A stretch of DNA of 64,000 nt from Benincasa hispida (taxonomy: Eukaryota > Streptophyta > Magnoliopsida > Cucurbitales > Cucurbitaceae), in the NCBI RefSeq assembly GCF_009727055.1, contig NC_052349.1:35717421-35781420 (forward strand), in the 5' to 3' direction. Of the stretch, positions 46,653 through 58,404 are shown piece after piece. The notes under the pieces were generated by a model. It saw only the letters and a program-made list of their open reading frames with translations. It was not told where the DNA came from and ran no database searches. Both the position numbers and the translations under genes were made by a program. The first letter of the stretch is position 1. Every line of letters begins with the position of its first letter.

Positions 46653-49078
46653 ATGTTGGTGTGTTAAGTAAGATTAAGCTTATGATAATATTATGTTTGT
46701 AGGGAAAGGCTTGAGAATGCTAAGAAAGAAAAGAAAAATGTTCTAAGTGTTGATTACCAAGGGTTCTCGAGTATAAGTGTAAGTGAGCTTGGTTAATGGA
46801 AGGAAATTTGGCTTAAGTGTGGAAGCCAAGATGTGTTGGCTAAGTAACATGTTGAGGTTAGAAGGACATGGACGCATGTGCGGCATGGGGCAAGGTTGCC
46901 TTAGGCGATGTGGCTGTGTGCATATGATGGCCAGGCGAAGTATGCAGGCAAGTAAGCCATGTGATGACCACTAGATCAGGCAATGGCGTAAGAGGTGCTG
47001 AGTCGTGCACTGGCTGAGTAGATGTATGTGCTGACTATGCCTTGTGATGATGAGAGTTTTGAAGGACCATGCATTGGTGATTAAAGGAAGTTCTTAGCTT
47101 AATCACCGGCTTAAATAGGCCAACTGTTGAGATTAGGGAAATTAAACCCACTTAGTGAGCGAGTTGACAGCCTAAGAATGAAGTAAGGCATGCAGTTCTT
47201 AGTATAAAAGGAAAGCTTTCTTTTCAGGCATTCAGTTTAACCATTCTACTCGTGCAAAAGAGGAGTTTCCAGAGCTTATTTAAAGGTTGGTGAGTGCTGT
47301 CAAGGCTCTTAAGCTGCCAGAAGAAAATTCATGAGGAATCAAGTTGATATTTAGAGATTTTCTCAAGAAGGTCAAGTTCTCGAGTGACTGAGAGCAAAGT
47401 GTGAAGATTGAAGTTTTCAGACAGACTAAGAGGAATTTGAAGCTCAAATTTTAAGCTAAGCAAGTTAAGTCATTTATAAACAAGTTTGTAGAATGAAAGT
47501 TTCCAAAATAAGGCATGGAAAAGAGTTATTCAAGCTTAAAGTTGAATCAGGAAATTTTGGTTGAATAAGCAGGTAGCTGCAATCATTGAACAAGCAGACA
47601 GCTCAACCGGGCAGGTTGCAGGCGTGCGCAAAGGCAAGGTGAGTGTAAGGTGTGTGCTAGGTTGCACGCAAGGGGCTATGCGAGCGTGCACGCGAGGTGT
47701 TGAGAGCAGGAGTGTTGGGTGTGCGTTGTAGTGCGCGACTGTGTTAAAGGAGTGTGCATCGATGCATAGGGTGGCTCGATGGCCACATAGCTTAACAACT
47801 TCATCTAAGAAATTTTCTATGTGTTGAATGAATGAAGGAGGTATGTGTTGAGATAGGATAGGATATGATATTTTAAGTTAAACGTGAAGTTTGTTTAAGT
47901 GACTTAGTCTCACAAGGGGACTAATAGCATTGACCGAACATTTTTGATCATTTTTGCAAGGTTAACGGCAAGAGGGAAGGCTTATCAATCTTAGAAAGAA
48001 ATCCAAGGCTGTGAGTGACAAAATTAAGTATTTTATAAATACTTTAGTAGACGCATGTTTGCTTAAGGAACTAGTTTTCATACTTGCTTTTATTTCTAAG
48101 TATGAATGTGATAATTTCTAACCAAACTAGTTTTCCAAGAATTTCCTAAACGCATGCTTAGTTTAAAGTTCCATGAATGCATGAATTTAAGTATTTCTAC
48201 ACTTTATGTTATGAAGCATGTGTTAGTAGTTCATGTTATAAGGTAAAAGATGTTTAAGCAAATGATTTATGTTACTTATGCTTTCAAAGTATGTGTTATT
48301 CCAAAGCATGAGTTTTATGATTATTATAAACCTGATACTGAAGGACTTTTAGAAGGTATTTAAGAATGTTTTAATGATGAACTCGATACTGGAGGACATT
48401 GAGAAGGTATCCGGACTATAGTACCTAAGGTATGATAGTACTTAGTTATTACTACGCGCACGTAAGTAGAGATGGTGTTGAGATCACTCCACACCAACAA
48501 AGGTTTGACTTTGAGGACTTGAGTAAAAGGGTTCTCTCTCAACTAAGGAATATGTTATTTAATGTTTTCCAACAGTTTCACGAAGTTTTAAGTATGAGTT
48601 TGTTTGGTAGTTTACAGTATATATGTTTTATATGGTCATTCACTGAGATAGTAGCTCATTCTTTCAAATGTTTTCCTTTTCTTCAGGTAGTGATTATCTC
48701 CCCAGAGGTTAGCTACCCCATTGCTTTGCCACTCAAGGACTCAAGTTAAAACTCAAGACAGAAGTGAAGTTTAGGTGTTTATCTTAGATATGTCTTGCAT
48801 ATGTTATGTTCATGTTTTGGGACTTGTAAAAAGTTTGGGACCCACTAGGTTTTAGTATTTGTAATTAAGTTTATGTACAACGTGTATGCTGAACCTTGGG
48901 CATTCAAGTTATTTTACCAAGTTATAATCAGAGTTGTTTTGTGATGTTCTATTGTTTCAAGGTTGTTTAAGTAGATTAAGGAAGTCTAGATGGGTAGTAA
49001 TTGCCATGAAAGGATTGATAATTACTGTCATCACATTCTTTTTGTGATTAAGAGGGTAATCTGGGAGGGATTGTGATA
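46653..49078 (+). repeat. Probable gypsy LTR (solo), about 2.4 kb
   Basis: Distinctly less AT-rich than its surroundings. A TATA box (TATAAAAG, 47203-47210) is followed by a leader-like stretch. Later come the repeated words 'gatactgaaggac' and 'gatactggaggac' near 48330 and 48388, and it ends 'gggagggattgtgata'. These are features of long chromovirus LTRs. No target duplication could be matched at the suggested ends, no internal region follows, and short frames (46783-46974, 48432-48749) have no family. The call rests on style, so confidence is moderate. Confidence 0.45.
47203..47210 (+). promoter_or_regulatory. TATA box in the probable gypsy LTR
   Basis: TATAAAAG within 'cttagtataaaaggaaagc', followed by a less AT-rich downstream stretch. 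Confidence 0.4.
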
Positions 49079-52000
49079 GAAATTATCTACTTATAAAGAA
49101 AATTTAGATCTTAAATCATAATTTGATTTGATTTTTTAAAAATTCCTTTATTTGACGTGAAATAGATACTATTAGTGATAAAATGTGTGTTTTTTTTTTT
49201 AAAAAAAATATGAATAAGAGATTAGATAATAAAATGTGATTTGTTTTATTATTATTATTTTTTTATCTTTATATAACTTTAGATATTAAAGAAAAATGTG
49301 ATTTAAAAAAAATCGTGAATAAGAGATTAAAATATAAAATATGATTTAAATTTATTTATTTTTATTTAATGTACTGGAGATATTAATAATAAAATAAGAT
49401 TTTTTTTAATCATTTAAATGTGAAATTACGAAAAATATCCTAATGACCATCCATTAAAAGGGGTAAAAGGGAAAATCAAATGTTTCTCTCGTAACACCTT
49501 TTAATAGTATAGATATCATAAATTACAAAGTTCAGCCATAGTCATTTTAAAAAAAAAATAAAAACATATTTGTATACTGTTTTTCTAAATAAATATATCA
49601 TTCTAATTAAAGTTATAAATGATTATTTTACATGACCTAATTTAAGAGAGTAGAGTAATTAAATAAAATATTACATATAGTTAAAAAAAAAGCGACCAGA
49701 CAAAGCAAACGAAATATATTTTAGGCTAAATCACAAGATAATTTTTGAATTTTGTCATTTGTTTCAATAATTAAGCTGAGACGACATCCGAGTGAGACAA
49801 ATCTTGAGAATATGGTAGTATGATTAAAAAATGCTTAGAAAGATATGATAGTTATTGCTTATATCAACATGATGTACCTTTATACTTGTTGTTTTAACAT
49901 ACCGAAAAAGACTCATTTTAGTACATGAATGATATTGCAATTTCCAACTTTTGAAAAAATAAAGATATTTTTTTAATTGAACGAGAGAGTCGAGAATTTT
50001 TCTTTAACCTATATATCAAAATGATTTTAACATTAGATCACTTTTGTTTGATATACCCGACCCGTACTTTTGGACTTTTAATGTCACTATTTGTCTAATG
50101 AATATACTACATCAACTACATTGGTTACATTAATAATTGAAGGGCTGAAAAACCATTCCTAATTAAAGTGGAGAAATAAGAAGTATAATTAAAAATTAAA
50201 AAGGTTTTAGAAACAAAAGAGACATTTAAGTAATAAAATAGGGGGAAATGAACCTAAAAGAGAAGAACAAATGTATAAAATAGAGAGAGACAGCGCCCCT
50301 AAATTGTAAATCAGTGTTTGGTTTAACAACTTTTTTGGGTCAAAGTAAAGCATTGTCCTGTCTGCACCTTCCTTGTCCTTTTTGGTTTTTTCAATCACTG
50401 CCTGAGGGACCCCTTTCTTTTCAAATTTCATTTTTATTATTTTTTTAATTTCTTTTTTACCTTTATACCCCCTAATATATTGGGATTCTGTTTTCTTCTT
50501 TCATTTTTTAGGTTAAATTATCCAAAAATACTCGGTTAGTTTCAATTATACTCTTTTAACATTTGAAATTTGAATTTTTTTCCTTTCAAAACAATTTTGC
50601 AAGGGTTTTACTATTAAATTCATAGACTAAAGAGTTTGTGTATGTGTTGTTTAAATGAACAAATCTAAATACAGGAAAAGAAAGAGGAGATTTTATCGTT
50701 AAGGTACAACGAAAAAATCACAAACGAAAAATTGGTGGCATGAAGTTAAAGAAAGGAAAATGACAATATGTATAGTTAATATTGCATCACGTTTCTTTAT
50801 TTTTATTCATGTACGTGTTTAGATGTGTTTCACATAAACAAATACAAATTTTCCTGTCATGAATTTAACAGAAAACAACCTACGAAAGTTGTTTTGAAAC
50901 AAATTTCAAACTTAAGGGTTTAAATAGAAACGTTTAAAAGTTGGAGAGTATAGTTGAAACCAACTCATAGTTAAGGGTTTTTATAATTTAACATTTTTTT
51001 CTTTTTTAAACACAGCCTAAACCCATAAAAATAAAAGTTGAAAGAGCAATTTAGATATAATTATTAAAGTATCCCTACTAGTATTTTAAAAGACTTAAAA
51101 AGTAGGTTGTGTGTATTTTAGCTGATATTAACAATAGCTTATGGTTTTTTTAAAAATTTTATTTTTCAAACTTAATGGAAGACGACAGACTAACTTTACT
51201 GGTAAAAATTAGAGTGATTTATGATTAGTTTGGTAGAGAATTTGAAAACATAAATTTGAAAACAAGAAATTTAATAAAAATATAGTTGTATTTTCAATTT
51301 TTAAATATGTATTTGGTAATAGATATACAAATTGGTTTTTAATTTAAATAATTATTTAAAATATATTTAATACTATGAATTTTTAAATTATAAAACTAGT
51401 TGACGTTAGCCATTAATATTTGGTTGACAAGAAACTATTATTAATTTATTTATGAATATAATTTATGTTTAAGAAAATATATAATAATTAATTGTAATAT
51501 TATATAATTTATAAAACATTACCATACATATTATATTTTTTAAAAAATGAATTGAGTTTATAACATGAAATATTGTATTTCAAATGTTTTTTTAAATCTT
51601 TATTTAATATAATTATGCATTTTAAAATTCTAAATTCAAAATCTGGATATAAGAAAAACATAAAAATATTGTTTTCAAAATTTGCATTGTTTGGATAATA
51701 GAATTCGAGAAACAATTTTTAGAAACAAAATTAGTGTGAAACATGAGTGTAATTGCAATGAAATTCAATTGACAAATCAATCATAATGGACCATAGTTGC
51801 AAACGTAATTGAATTGATTTTGATCACGTTTACTTAGAATAATGAATTTATTAGATTTACTGTTTAAGGTCAAACAGCAATAGTAACAAATATGACAGAT
51901 TTCACGATTCTTATATTGTGACAGTAATAATAATAGTAACAGCAACGGTAATGATAACGATATCGGCTAGTGGATTCCATATAATTTTGAAACTCATTCC

Positions 52001-52430
52001 CCGCTTGGTTTGACGTGTGTGCCATTGGGTAAATACAACCTAAAACTTTAAAAATTTAAAACATAAAAATTAGATCAAAACTTGAGGACTGGGAATGCAT
52101 TTTTATTTTTATTTTTTCCCTTAGGAGGGTTGAAATCTCAATTTTAGATTGCATATAGCATGCACCCCAGCCATAAGAAAAAGTTTGAAAAAGAAAAATG
52201 GAATGTTTTTTATAATAGAACCCAAATGAAGAAATCCATAAAGAAAAAGGGAAAAAGGAAAAAGTGGGATTTTATTTGAAAGTAAAACCCTAGAAAACCT
52301 ACTGTGTCTCTCTCATAAACAAAGTATACAAATATACAATACAGAGTGAATAGTGAATAGTGAATAATGAATAGAGGAATGCATTGCCATTTATTTAGGT
52401 TTCTTATGAGGTTGCTTTCATGGGGTCCGG
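49079..52430. other. Intergenic DNA upstream of the cyclin gene
   Basis: Bases 49080-49420 hold copies of 'gatattaataataaaat'/'gaataagagattaaaatat' words related to the repeat at 45370-45480. Bases 51220-51720 look like an old AT-rich insertion with weakly inverted ends ('agtttggtagagaatttg' and reverse-complemented 'tctattatccaaacaatg'), not certain enough to name. No coding region is supported, and minus-strand frames at 50207-50431 and 51509-51715 have no recognisable family. Confidence 0.4.
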
Positions 52431-52443
52431 CTTGGTGTGTGTG

Positions 52444-52474
52444 CCGTTGCATTTCATTTCTGCCCGCCAACGGG
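52444..52474. promoter_or_regulatory. Two opposed AACGG cores in the cyclin promoter
   Basis: 'ccgttg' at 52444-52449 (CAACGG on the minus strand) and 'ccaacggg' at 52467-52474 on the plus strand are about 20 bp apart, 40-70 bp upstream of the TATA box. AACGG is the core of the MSA element bound by three-repeat MYB factors. The adjacent 'tgcccgcc' has E2F-like G/C content but lacks the full TTTCCCGC consensus. A promoter role is inference. Confidence 0.35.
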
Positions 52475-52514
52475 ACACACCGAAAGCACAAACATTTCCA
52501 TTCCCCAATGCTCA

Positions 52515-52521
52515 TATAAAA
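52515..52521 (+). promoter_or_regulatory. TATA box of the cyclin D3 gene
   Basis: TATAAAA in 'gctcatataaaaacataaa'. A start about 30 bp downstream would be near 52545-52550, just before a long pyrimidine tract (52551-52600, CTCTTCTCTCTCTCTC type), a common plant leader or Y-patch feature. Confidence 0.6.
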
Positions 52522-52619
52522 ACATAAACCCACAATCTCTACAACAACTCATCGCTCTTCTCTCTCTCTCTTCCCCCTTTTCTCTCTAATCTTCTTCACT
52601 GTTTCCACTTCCGGCCGCC

Positions 52620-52661
52620 ATGGACGGCCGTTTCAGCTGCTCCTGCTGCTTCCACTTTTGA
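52620..52661 (+). CDS. Upstream ORF, 13 codons, in the cyclin leader
   Basis: Reads MDGRFSCSCCFHF then TGA. The start is in a strong context (gccgccATGg, purine at -3 and G at +4), stronger than that of the main ORF (atcgATGg, T at -3). It ends 25 bases before the cyclin ATG in the same leader. If the leader is transcribed as inferred from the TATA box, ribosomes would meet this ORF first, and cyclin synthesis would need leaky scanning or reinitiation. uORF control of a G1 cyclin is known for yeast CLN3. For this gene it is inference. Confidence 0.6.
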   Translation: MDGRFSCSCCFHF

Positions 52662-52686
52662 GTCCCCTATTCGAAGCTTTTCATCG

Positions 52687-54156
52687 ATGGCAATGCATCG
52701 GTATGAACAAGCTGATGATGAATCCCAAACCCATTTGTTTCCGCTCGATTCTTTGTTTTGTGAGGAGGAGAAATGGGAGGAGGAGGAAGATGAAGCTGAC
52801 TTCGAACAAACCCATCACACCCATTTCTCTTCTTTGGGGTTTTTAGAGGAAGATCTCTCCGGGGAAGATGAACGGCTTCTCTCCATGTTGTCTAAGGAAA
52901 CAGAGCAGCTGAAACAGAGCAATCTTGAGCTTAAAGCTTTGTTGATGGATCCTTCTGTTTCTGCTGCTCGTTCTTCAGCTGTGGAGTGGATGCTCAAAGT
53001 CCAATCCCATTATGGGTTTTCAACTCTCACTACGATTTTGGCTGTTGCTTATTTTGATAGATTCCTCTTGAGCTTCCATTTTAGGAGTGACAAGCCGTGG
53101 ATGAACCAGCTTGTGGCTGTCACTTGCCTCTCTTTGGCGGCTAAAGTGGAGGAGATTCAAGTTCCTCTTCTCTTGGACCTTCAAGTATGTTTAGATTATG
53201 CAATACCATCATTTTGTCAATCGAGTTCTAATGTTATGGATGATTAAGATTTGTTCTTGCAGATAACGTGTTTGTTTTAATGTCTCAGGTAGAGGATGCT
53301 AAGTACGTATTTGAGGCTAAAACCATTCAGAGAATGGAGCTTCTAGTGCTCTCAACTCTTCAGTGGAGGATGCATTTAGTGACTCCATATTCTTTTCTTG
53401 ATCACATTGTAAAGAGGCTTGGGTTAAAGAACAATCTTCACTTGGAGTTCTTCAGGCGTTCTGAGCATCTTCTCCTCTCTTTACTTTCAGGTTAGAACTT
53501 ACAACCACCTAAAAGTAGATTAGACTTCGTGCATTACATGTACAAATGAAGTGGAAAATGATTAAATTTGGTATTTTTTCCCTTGAATTCTCATTTCATG
53601 ACTTGGAACTTCTCTTGGATCTTGTTAGATTCAAGATTTGTGGGTTATCTTCCATCTGTCTTAGCAACTGCAACAATGATGGAAGTGATAGATCAGATTG
53701 AGCCCCATAAGACATTGGAGTACCAAGATAAGCTTTTGGGTGTCCTCAAAATGAGCAAGGTTTGTTGTGAAAGGAATCTCATTATAAGCTCATTGCCTGG
53801 TTTATGCAAATTAACCAATTATTTTTTATATTAACTTTTACACTGCATTTGAGCAGGAAAAAGTGCAATGCTGTTACAACCTTGTTGTGGAGCATTCAAA
53901 GGCCTATGATAATGGCTTTTATCATCCCATCAACTCCCACAAGCGCAAGCATGAACAGCAAGCTCCTGATAGCCCAAGTGGTGTGATTGATGCTGGTTTC
54001 AGTTCAGACAGCTCCAATGATTCTTGGGCATTTAGAGCAGCATCAGTTTGTTCATCACCTGAACCTTCTTTCAAGAAGATCAAATCTGAAGAGCCAAAGA
54101 TGAAATTTCATTCTCTTAACAGGGCATTTCTGGACATTGTTGGCAGCCCTTCTTGA
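52687..54156 (+). CDS. CYCD3: Cyclin D3-type (four exons, 376 aa)
   Basis: D-type cyclin: binds CDKA and, with it, phosphorylates retinoblastoma-related protein to release E2F at G1/S in the nucleus. Exons: 52687-53184, 53289-53490, 53629-53759, 53857-54156. All three introns (104, 138, 97 bp) are GT-AG, and the joined frame is open for 376 codons. The RBR-binding LxCxE motif is LFCEE at residues 23-27, followed by an acidic stretch (28-40). The N-terminal cyclin box spans about 96-195 ([35 protein letters not shown]). The C-terminal cyclin fold spans about 197-295. A Ser/Pro/Glu-rich, PEST-like tail (about 308-360) suggests rapid turnover. Length and exon number equal those I recall for Arabidopsis CYCD3;1; subfamily placement is by motif and length. 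ATG at 52687 is the first in-frame Met; a second (residue 3) is close. Poly(A) signal at 54537. Confidence 0.93.
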
Positions 54157-54560
54157 TTCTCAATTTGCCCCCCTCTTTTCGCCTCCAACGTTCTAGGAAA
54201 TGATTATTGTTTATAATGCTGCACGATTTCTCACTTTTGTTGCTGCAAGTTGAGGGAACTTTTCTTCCATTGTTATCCAATTGCCCACAATGCCCTTGGC
54301 ATCAGGATGGGAAAAATGAAGAGAAGAGCACTGATGGGGATTTGATTTGATGGGAATTTTCACAAGAACAGAAGTGACCAGAGAAAATGGGCATTGGAGT
54401 AGACAAAACAAACAACAAAAGTATGCAGTCTGGCTTCTCTCTAAAACTGTATACATTTCTGCCATCCCCATCCTACTTGATTTCAAATCAGATGACTTTT
54501 CTTTTTGTTTTGAACAAAACTCATATATTATTATTAAATAAAAGCACAGCATTTCTTGTT
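54157..54560 (+). other. 3' untranslated region of the cyclin gene
   Basis: Follows TGA at 54154-54156. It contains no coding continuation. Open frames on both strands here (for example 54211-54552 minus) are chance. Confidence 0.5.
54537..54542 (+). terminator. Poly(A) signal AATAAA of the cyclin gene
   Basis: AATAAA about 380 bp after the stop codon, followed by a T-rich stretch (about 54574-54590). Position fits a plant 3' UTR end near 54560. Confidence 0.5.
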
Positions 54561-56189
54561 CATCAGTGTTTTGACTTTTTTCTTTTTTGTTAATAATTTG
54601 AATGAGTAGCTGGCTTACTCTTTACATTTTGGTCATAAAATCCACCTTGAATGAAATGATATCTGATGGAAGCTTTGGTTATCTCAAAGCCAGTTTCAGT
54701 GATTATCATCGTTGATCTTGGATATTATCTTGTTCCATTACCAATTTAGCTTCAAGTAGTTGTTGAATTAATGTTAAACTTTACTCTGACTCACATGTGT
54801 TCCAGGCAAATGGGTAATAGCTTGAAACTGGCTGCGGAATGAGCCAAGGATGTTTTGTCTTTTGAAAAATGTTGTTTGTTTCAATGGATTGGACCTGTCT
54901 ACAATCTCCTCCTCTGAAACAGTCTTATTAAAGTTGCATAAACTTTTCTTTTGGTTGTTTGTATTCTCTTTTTATAATGACAGTGATTTTGAACCAAATC
55001 TAAATGGAATTGGTTTTCTTTGTGGGGGGAAATTAATTTGAATCCAAATTTATTTTGTGGGAAATACTTTTTGACTAGAGAGAGAAATAGAGAATAAGCT
55101 GAGCCATAAATTCTCTGCTTTTTGGCTCCAACTGAAGAGGGGTGGGGTGTAATTATCCTATTTTTTAGAAAAATATATATGATTATGACTTTTTTAAAGA
55201 AAAAGATTGAAAATGAGATAATGAGTTCAAATCATGATTCCAAAATAGAGGAAAACTAATTGATGCGTTGAATTTTTTAAGGGAGTTTGGAATTCTTTCT
55301 CCTGAAAGTTCAATATAGTTTGGTTCAATGATTTTAGTCCCAATGGTGAATTTTTCACCAATAATGAGTGATTATGATTTAATAGTATGTTTGATGATTG
55401 CATTTAAATTTTAACCATAACAAGTGTTTTTTTCCCCTAAATCTATAGTGCTATCATGTGATTTAAATTATTTCCCTAAAGTTCATGTTTTCTTCTTCTT
55501 TTTTTTTTTTTTTTTATCATTCTAAGTTAAAGTTTTTACTATTCATCAATAAGGTAAAATGAGATTTCAGGCATTGTGATTGAAAATAATTGATTGCAGT
55601 AGATTCTTTACTTAGGACACTCTTCATCTTTTTTTTTCCTTCTCTCTTTTCCTTTTCTTATAACATCTTTTCAAAGGAGAAAAAATAGATATTTCGTCAC
55701 TATCAATTAGCTTTAAAAATTGGAAGCACAACATCTATATCAACATATAATGAAGAGACACTCTTAAGCTAACAAAGACGATATCTATCCACGAAGTTTT
55801 AAACAAGAATTAATATTAAGTTCAACATCATAGAAGGGTTCAAAATCGATAATACACCAATAAGAATAAAGAAAATGTGCCATTTTTAAAAGGAATTTGA
55901 GCACAATCAATTCCACATTTGACCCTCTCTCTCTCTTTTAAATCTTCCCTCTTCACTCTTGTTGTTTTAAGGTTGGTAGAGTGGTGCATATGGAAGGTAG
56001 ATGTGTGCTATAGTTATAATTATGCACTATATATATATATAGAGGGAAACAGCTTTGTTCCTTACAAAGCCAAGGACTAAAAGGTCAATGAATGTTTGTC
56101 CCCCACACTAATAATAATGCTACGTTTACAATGTATGTTATCTTATTCATTGAACTATGTTCGAACGAGAAAAAGAAATCACATTTTAT
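54561..56189. other. Intergenic DNA downstream of the cyclin gene
   Basis: No gene supported. A possible SINE-like fragment with 'gagttcaaatcatgattcc' is near 55215-55250. A poly(T) run lies at 55497-55516, (CT)n at 55927-55937 and (TA)n at 56027-56040. Confidence 0.35.
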
Positions 56190-56290
56190 TTTATTGTCTT
56201 TTTTAGTACAAAATTTAGAGTATAAAGATTTGAACTTACGATCTGAAAAAAGAATGCATATCAATTACCGTTAAGCTATGTTCATGGTTA
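56190..56290 (-). repeat. tRNA-derived SINE-like repeat
   Basis: On the minus strand 'tagcttaacggt' (56267-56278) resembles an internal pol III A box, and 'agttcaaatc' (56227-56236) a B box, about 31 bp apart. Relatives with the same B-box word and spacing appear near 57085-57150 and 59520-59600, and a loose one near 55215. The tail region on the far side is T/A-rich. Spread copies with tRNA-like promoters point to a SINE family. Confidence 0.45.
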
Positions 56291-57716
56291 TCTCTTTAAT
56301 CAAAATTGGGTTTGAAATTTAGACCAAAAAGAATTTGCTATATTAATAAATATATGTTTAGGGTTTCTTGGTAAACAGCTGTAAAGCTTGTATATGCATA
56401 ACCAAAAAGAGAAGTATAGGAAAGTGTGATTTCCTCCCTCCCTCTTTCCCTTCTTATCTCTCTCTATCTCACTATAGTAATGAAGGAAGGAATGGGAGAA
56501 TTTCAAACTTTTAAGATCAAATATTGTGGGCCCCTTTTTCTTTTTCTTTTTCTTTTTTTGAAAACAATTAAATTCTTTGCTTCAAACAATGGTGTTGGAA
56601 ATTTGAATTTATGAATTATAATGGATGTACTAATGTTTTGTCCAATTCAACTATATTCAAATCAATATTAAATTCAACCCGAATAGTAAATCATCTATTT
56701 CTAAGTCTAACGTTAAATTCTACCTTATCCCTTTATCTAAATTCATCCAAAAAAAAAAAAAAAAAACTTAAATTCATCGAATGTCAACTTGTCACTTCTC
56801 TTTTTTGTGTATGTATGATACATCATTCTTTAACACCTTTAAAATAGATGAAATTAATGGCAGAAATTTATTGGACAGAAAAATTGAAGTCTTGCACCAA
56901 TTATAACCTTTTAAATTACAAAGACAAGTTATAGACACAAATTTAAAAGTTTAGATATCAAACTTACAAGTAATTGAATCACTATAAATTATATAGACTT
57001 GCATAAACATATGTTTGGTTTGAAGTTAAGAATTAGTAAAAACAGTGAAAGATTACTTTTTGTAGTACGAATGAAGGTATGAAGATTTGAATCTCTAATC
57101 TCAAATGGAGGAATATATACGACAATAACTACTACTAATTTATGTTGACTTTAATTATAAAACACCAACTTGAATTTACTCAATCAAGTCCATGTTTTAA
57201 TGATAAGTGTTTTTTTTTTTTTTTTGACATTAATACCTTGGAAATAAAATAATCAGATATCCTTGATTGCATTGAATACCCAATAGGCAATAAGAAAGAA
57301 ACACATTTTAAATACCAATCTCCATAGTTGGGGCAAAAAAGAAAATAGGGAAATTATTATCACAACCCTCAAAGTTTGCATACAAAATTAATGCATCAAT
57401 AATTAGAGAAGAAGAAGAAAAATATATTAATTTAGAGAGAGAGAGGAAAATGAAGGGATAACATTTGATAGAGAATCTGAAAGAGCAGAATGGTATTGTG
57501 GAAACTTCTCAGCTGCCAATAAGAAAAAAGTGAGAATAAAGAGACAATTAATTTTTATTTTTTATTTATTTATTTTGTAAGGAGAAAAGAGACAATGTTA
57601 AATGACTCGAAAAAGCATTCCAAATGGTCCCTCTTTTACTCTGGGAATTTTCACTCCCTATGCATGACCCAACTTAATGTTGTGTTTCTTCTTTTTTCTT
57701 TTTTTCTTTTTAAAAT

Positions 57717-57747
<31 letters not shown>

Positions 57748-58042
57748 AAAAAAATCTCTCCTGTCTCTACTGAGTAAATGTTTGATGTTATACAATGGGG
57801 ATCCAATGTGTGTAGGATCAAGTTTTTGTGTAGACTTGTCCCTTTCTTTTGTGTGTATGTGATGCCAAATATTTTATACATTCATTCCAAGTTTTCATAT
57901 CCTTCTATAGTGTACTATCTAAAATTATGTCATAATTATTTGATTTTTGAAATTTATACTATTTTCTCATGATTTTTATCTTTCTTTTAAAAAAAATCAC
58001 ATTTGAATTCATTGTTAAAGTAATAAGATCAAAACTACATTT
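56291..58042. other. Intergenic AT-rich DNA
   Basis: No coding supported. 57085-57150 is another SINE-like fragment. Simple repeats: TTTTTC at 56528-56560, poly(A) 56749-56766, poly(T) 57210-57225, (TAA/TTA)n 57717-57748. Confidence 0.35.
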
Positions 58043-58062
58043 TTTTTTTTAACTTAGGATTG

Positions 58063-58404
58063 GATTTTGAATACTTCCCTGTTGGAAAGGTCACCGAAGT
58101 TCAACATTCACTAAAAAATGGGAAGAATATAAGGTGTGTAAGTGAAGAGATTAAAAATATCTCTAATGGTAGGAGGCTTTTGGGTGAAACGAAAAATAAA
58201 CGTATGGGAGATTATGTCCAACATAGACAAAATTATATCATTGTGGAGATGGGTAGAGGTTTCTTGTTCCTAACAATCCCTAAAAATAAAAAATCAAATA
58301 GTTACCAGAGCATAAATTTTCATTTTTATAATGTGTTCGTTGATGAAGAGGGTCAAATTCTCTATGTAAACAGAATGTATATCACTATCTTTTGCAACTT
58401 TTAA
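58063..58404 (+). pseudogene. Unidentified 114-codon open frame without its own ATG
   Basis: The open stretch begins DFEYFPVGKVTEVQHSLKNG and ends at a stop at 58402-58404. It contains EEIKNISNGRRLLGETKNKR, QNYIIVEMGRGFLFLTIPKN and FVDEEGQILYVNRM. Codon use looks coding-like rather than random AT text. No ATG lies at its start, but a pyrimidine run ending TTAG (58041-58056) immediately precedes it, which could be a splice acceptor. It faintly recalls the N-terminal ORF1/gag-like proteins of plant transposable elements (DUF4283 type), but I cannot assign it. It may be a transposon remnant or a lost last exon. Confidence 0.35.

Noticed and set aside
50207..50431. Minus-strand 74-codon frame near the cyclin promoter
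   Set aside because: No recognisable domain, no promoter or splice context, and AT-rich codon use; judged chance.
52658..52846. Alternative plus-strand frame overlapping the cyclin start
   Set aside because: It has no ATG at its start and is a shifted reading of exon 1.
53185..53247. Extension of cyclin exon 1 into the intron
   Set aside because: The open frame runs past a good GT donor at 53185 but loses cyclin-box homology. Splicing to 53289 restores it ([15 protein letters not shown]).
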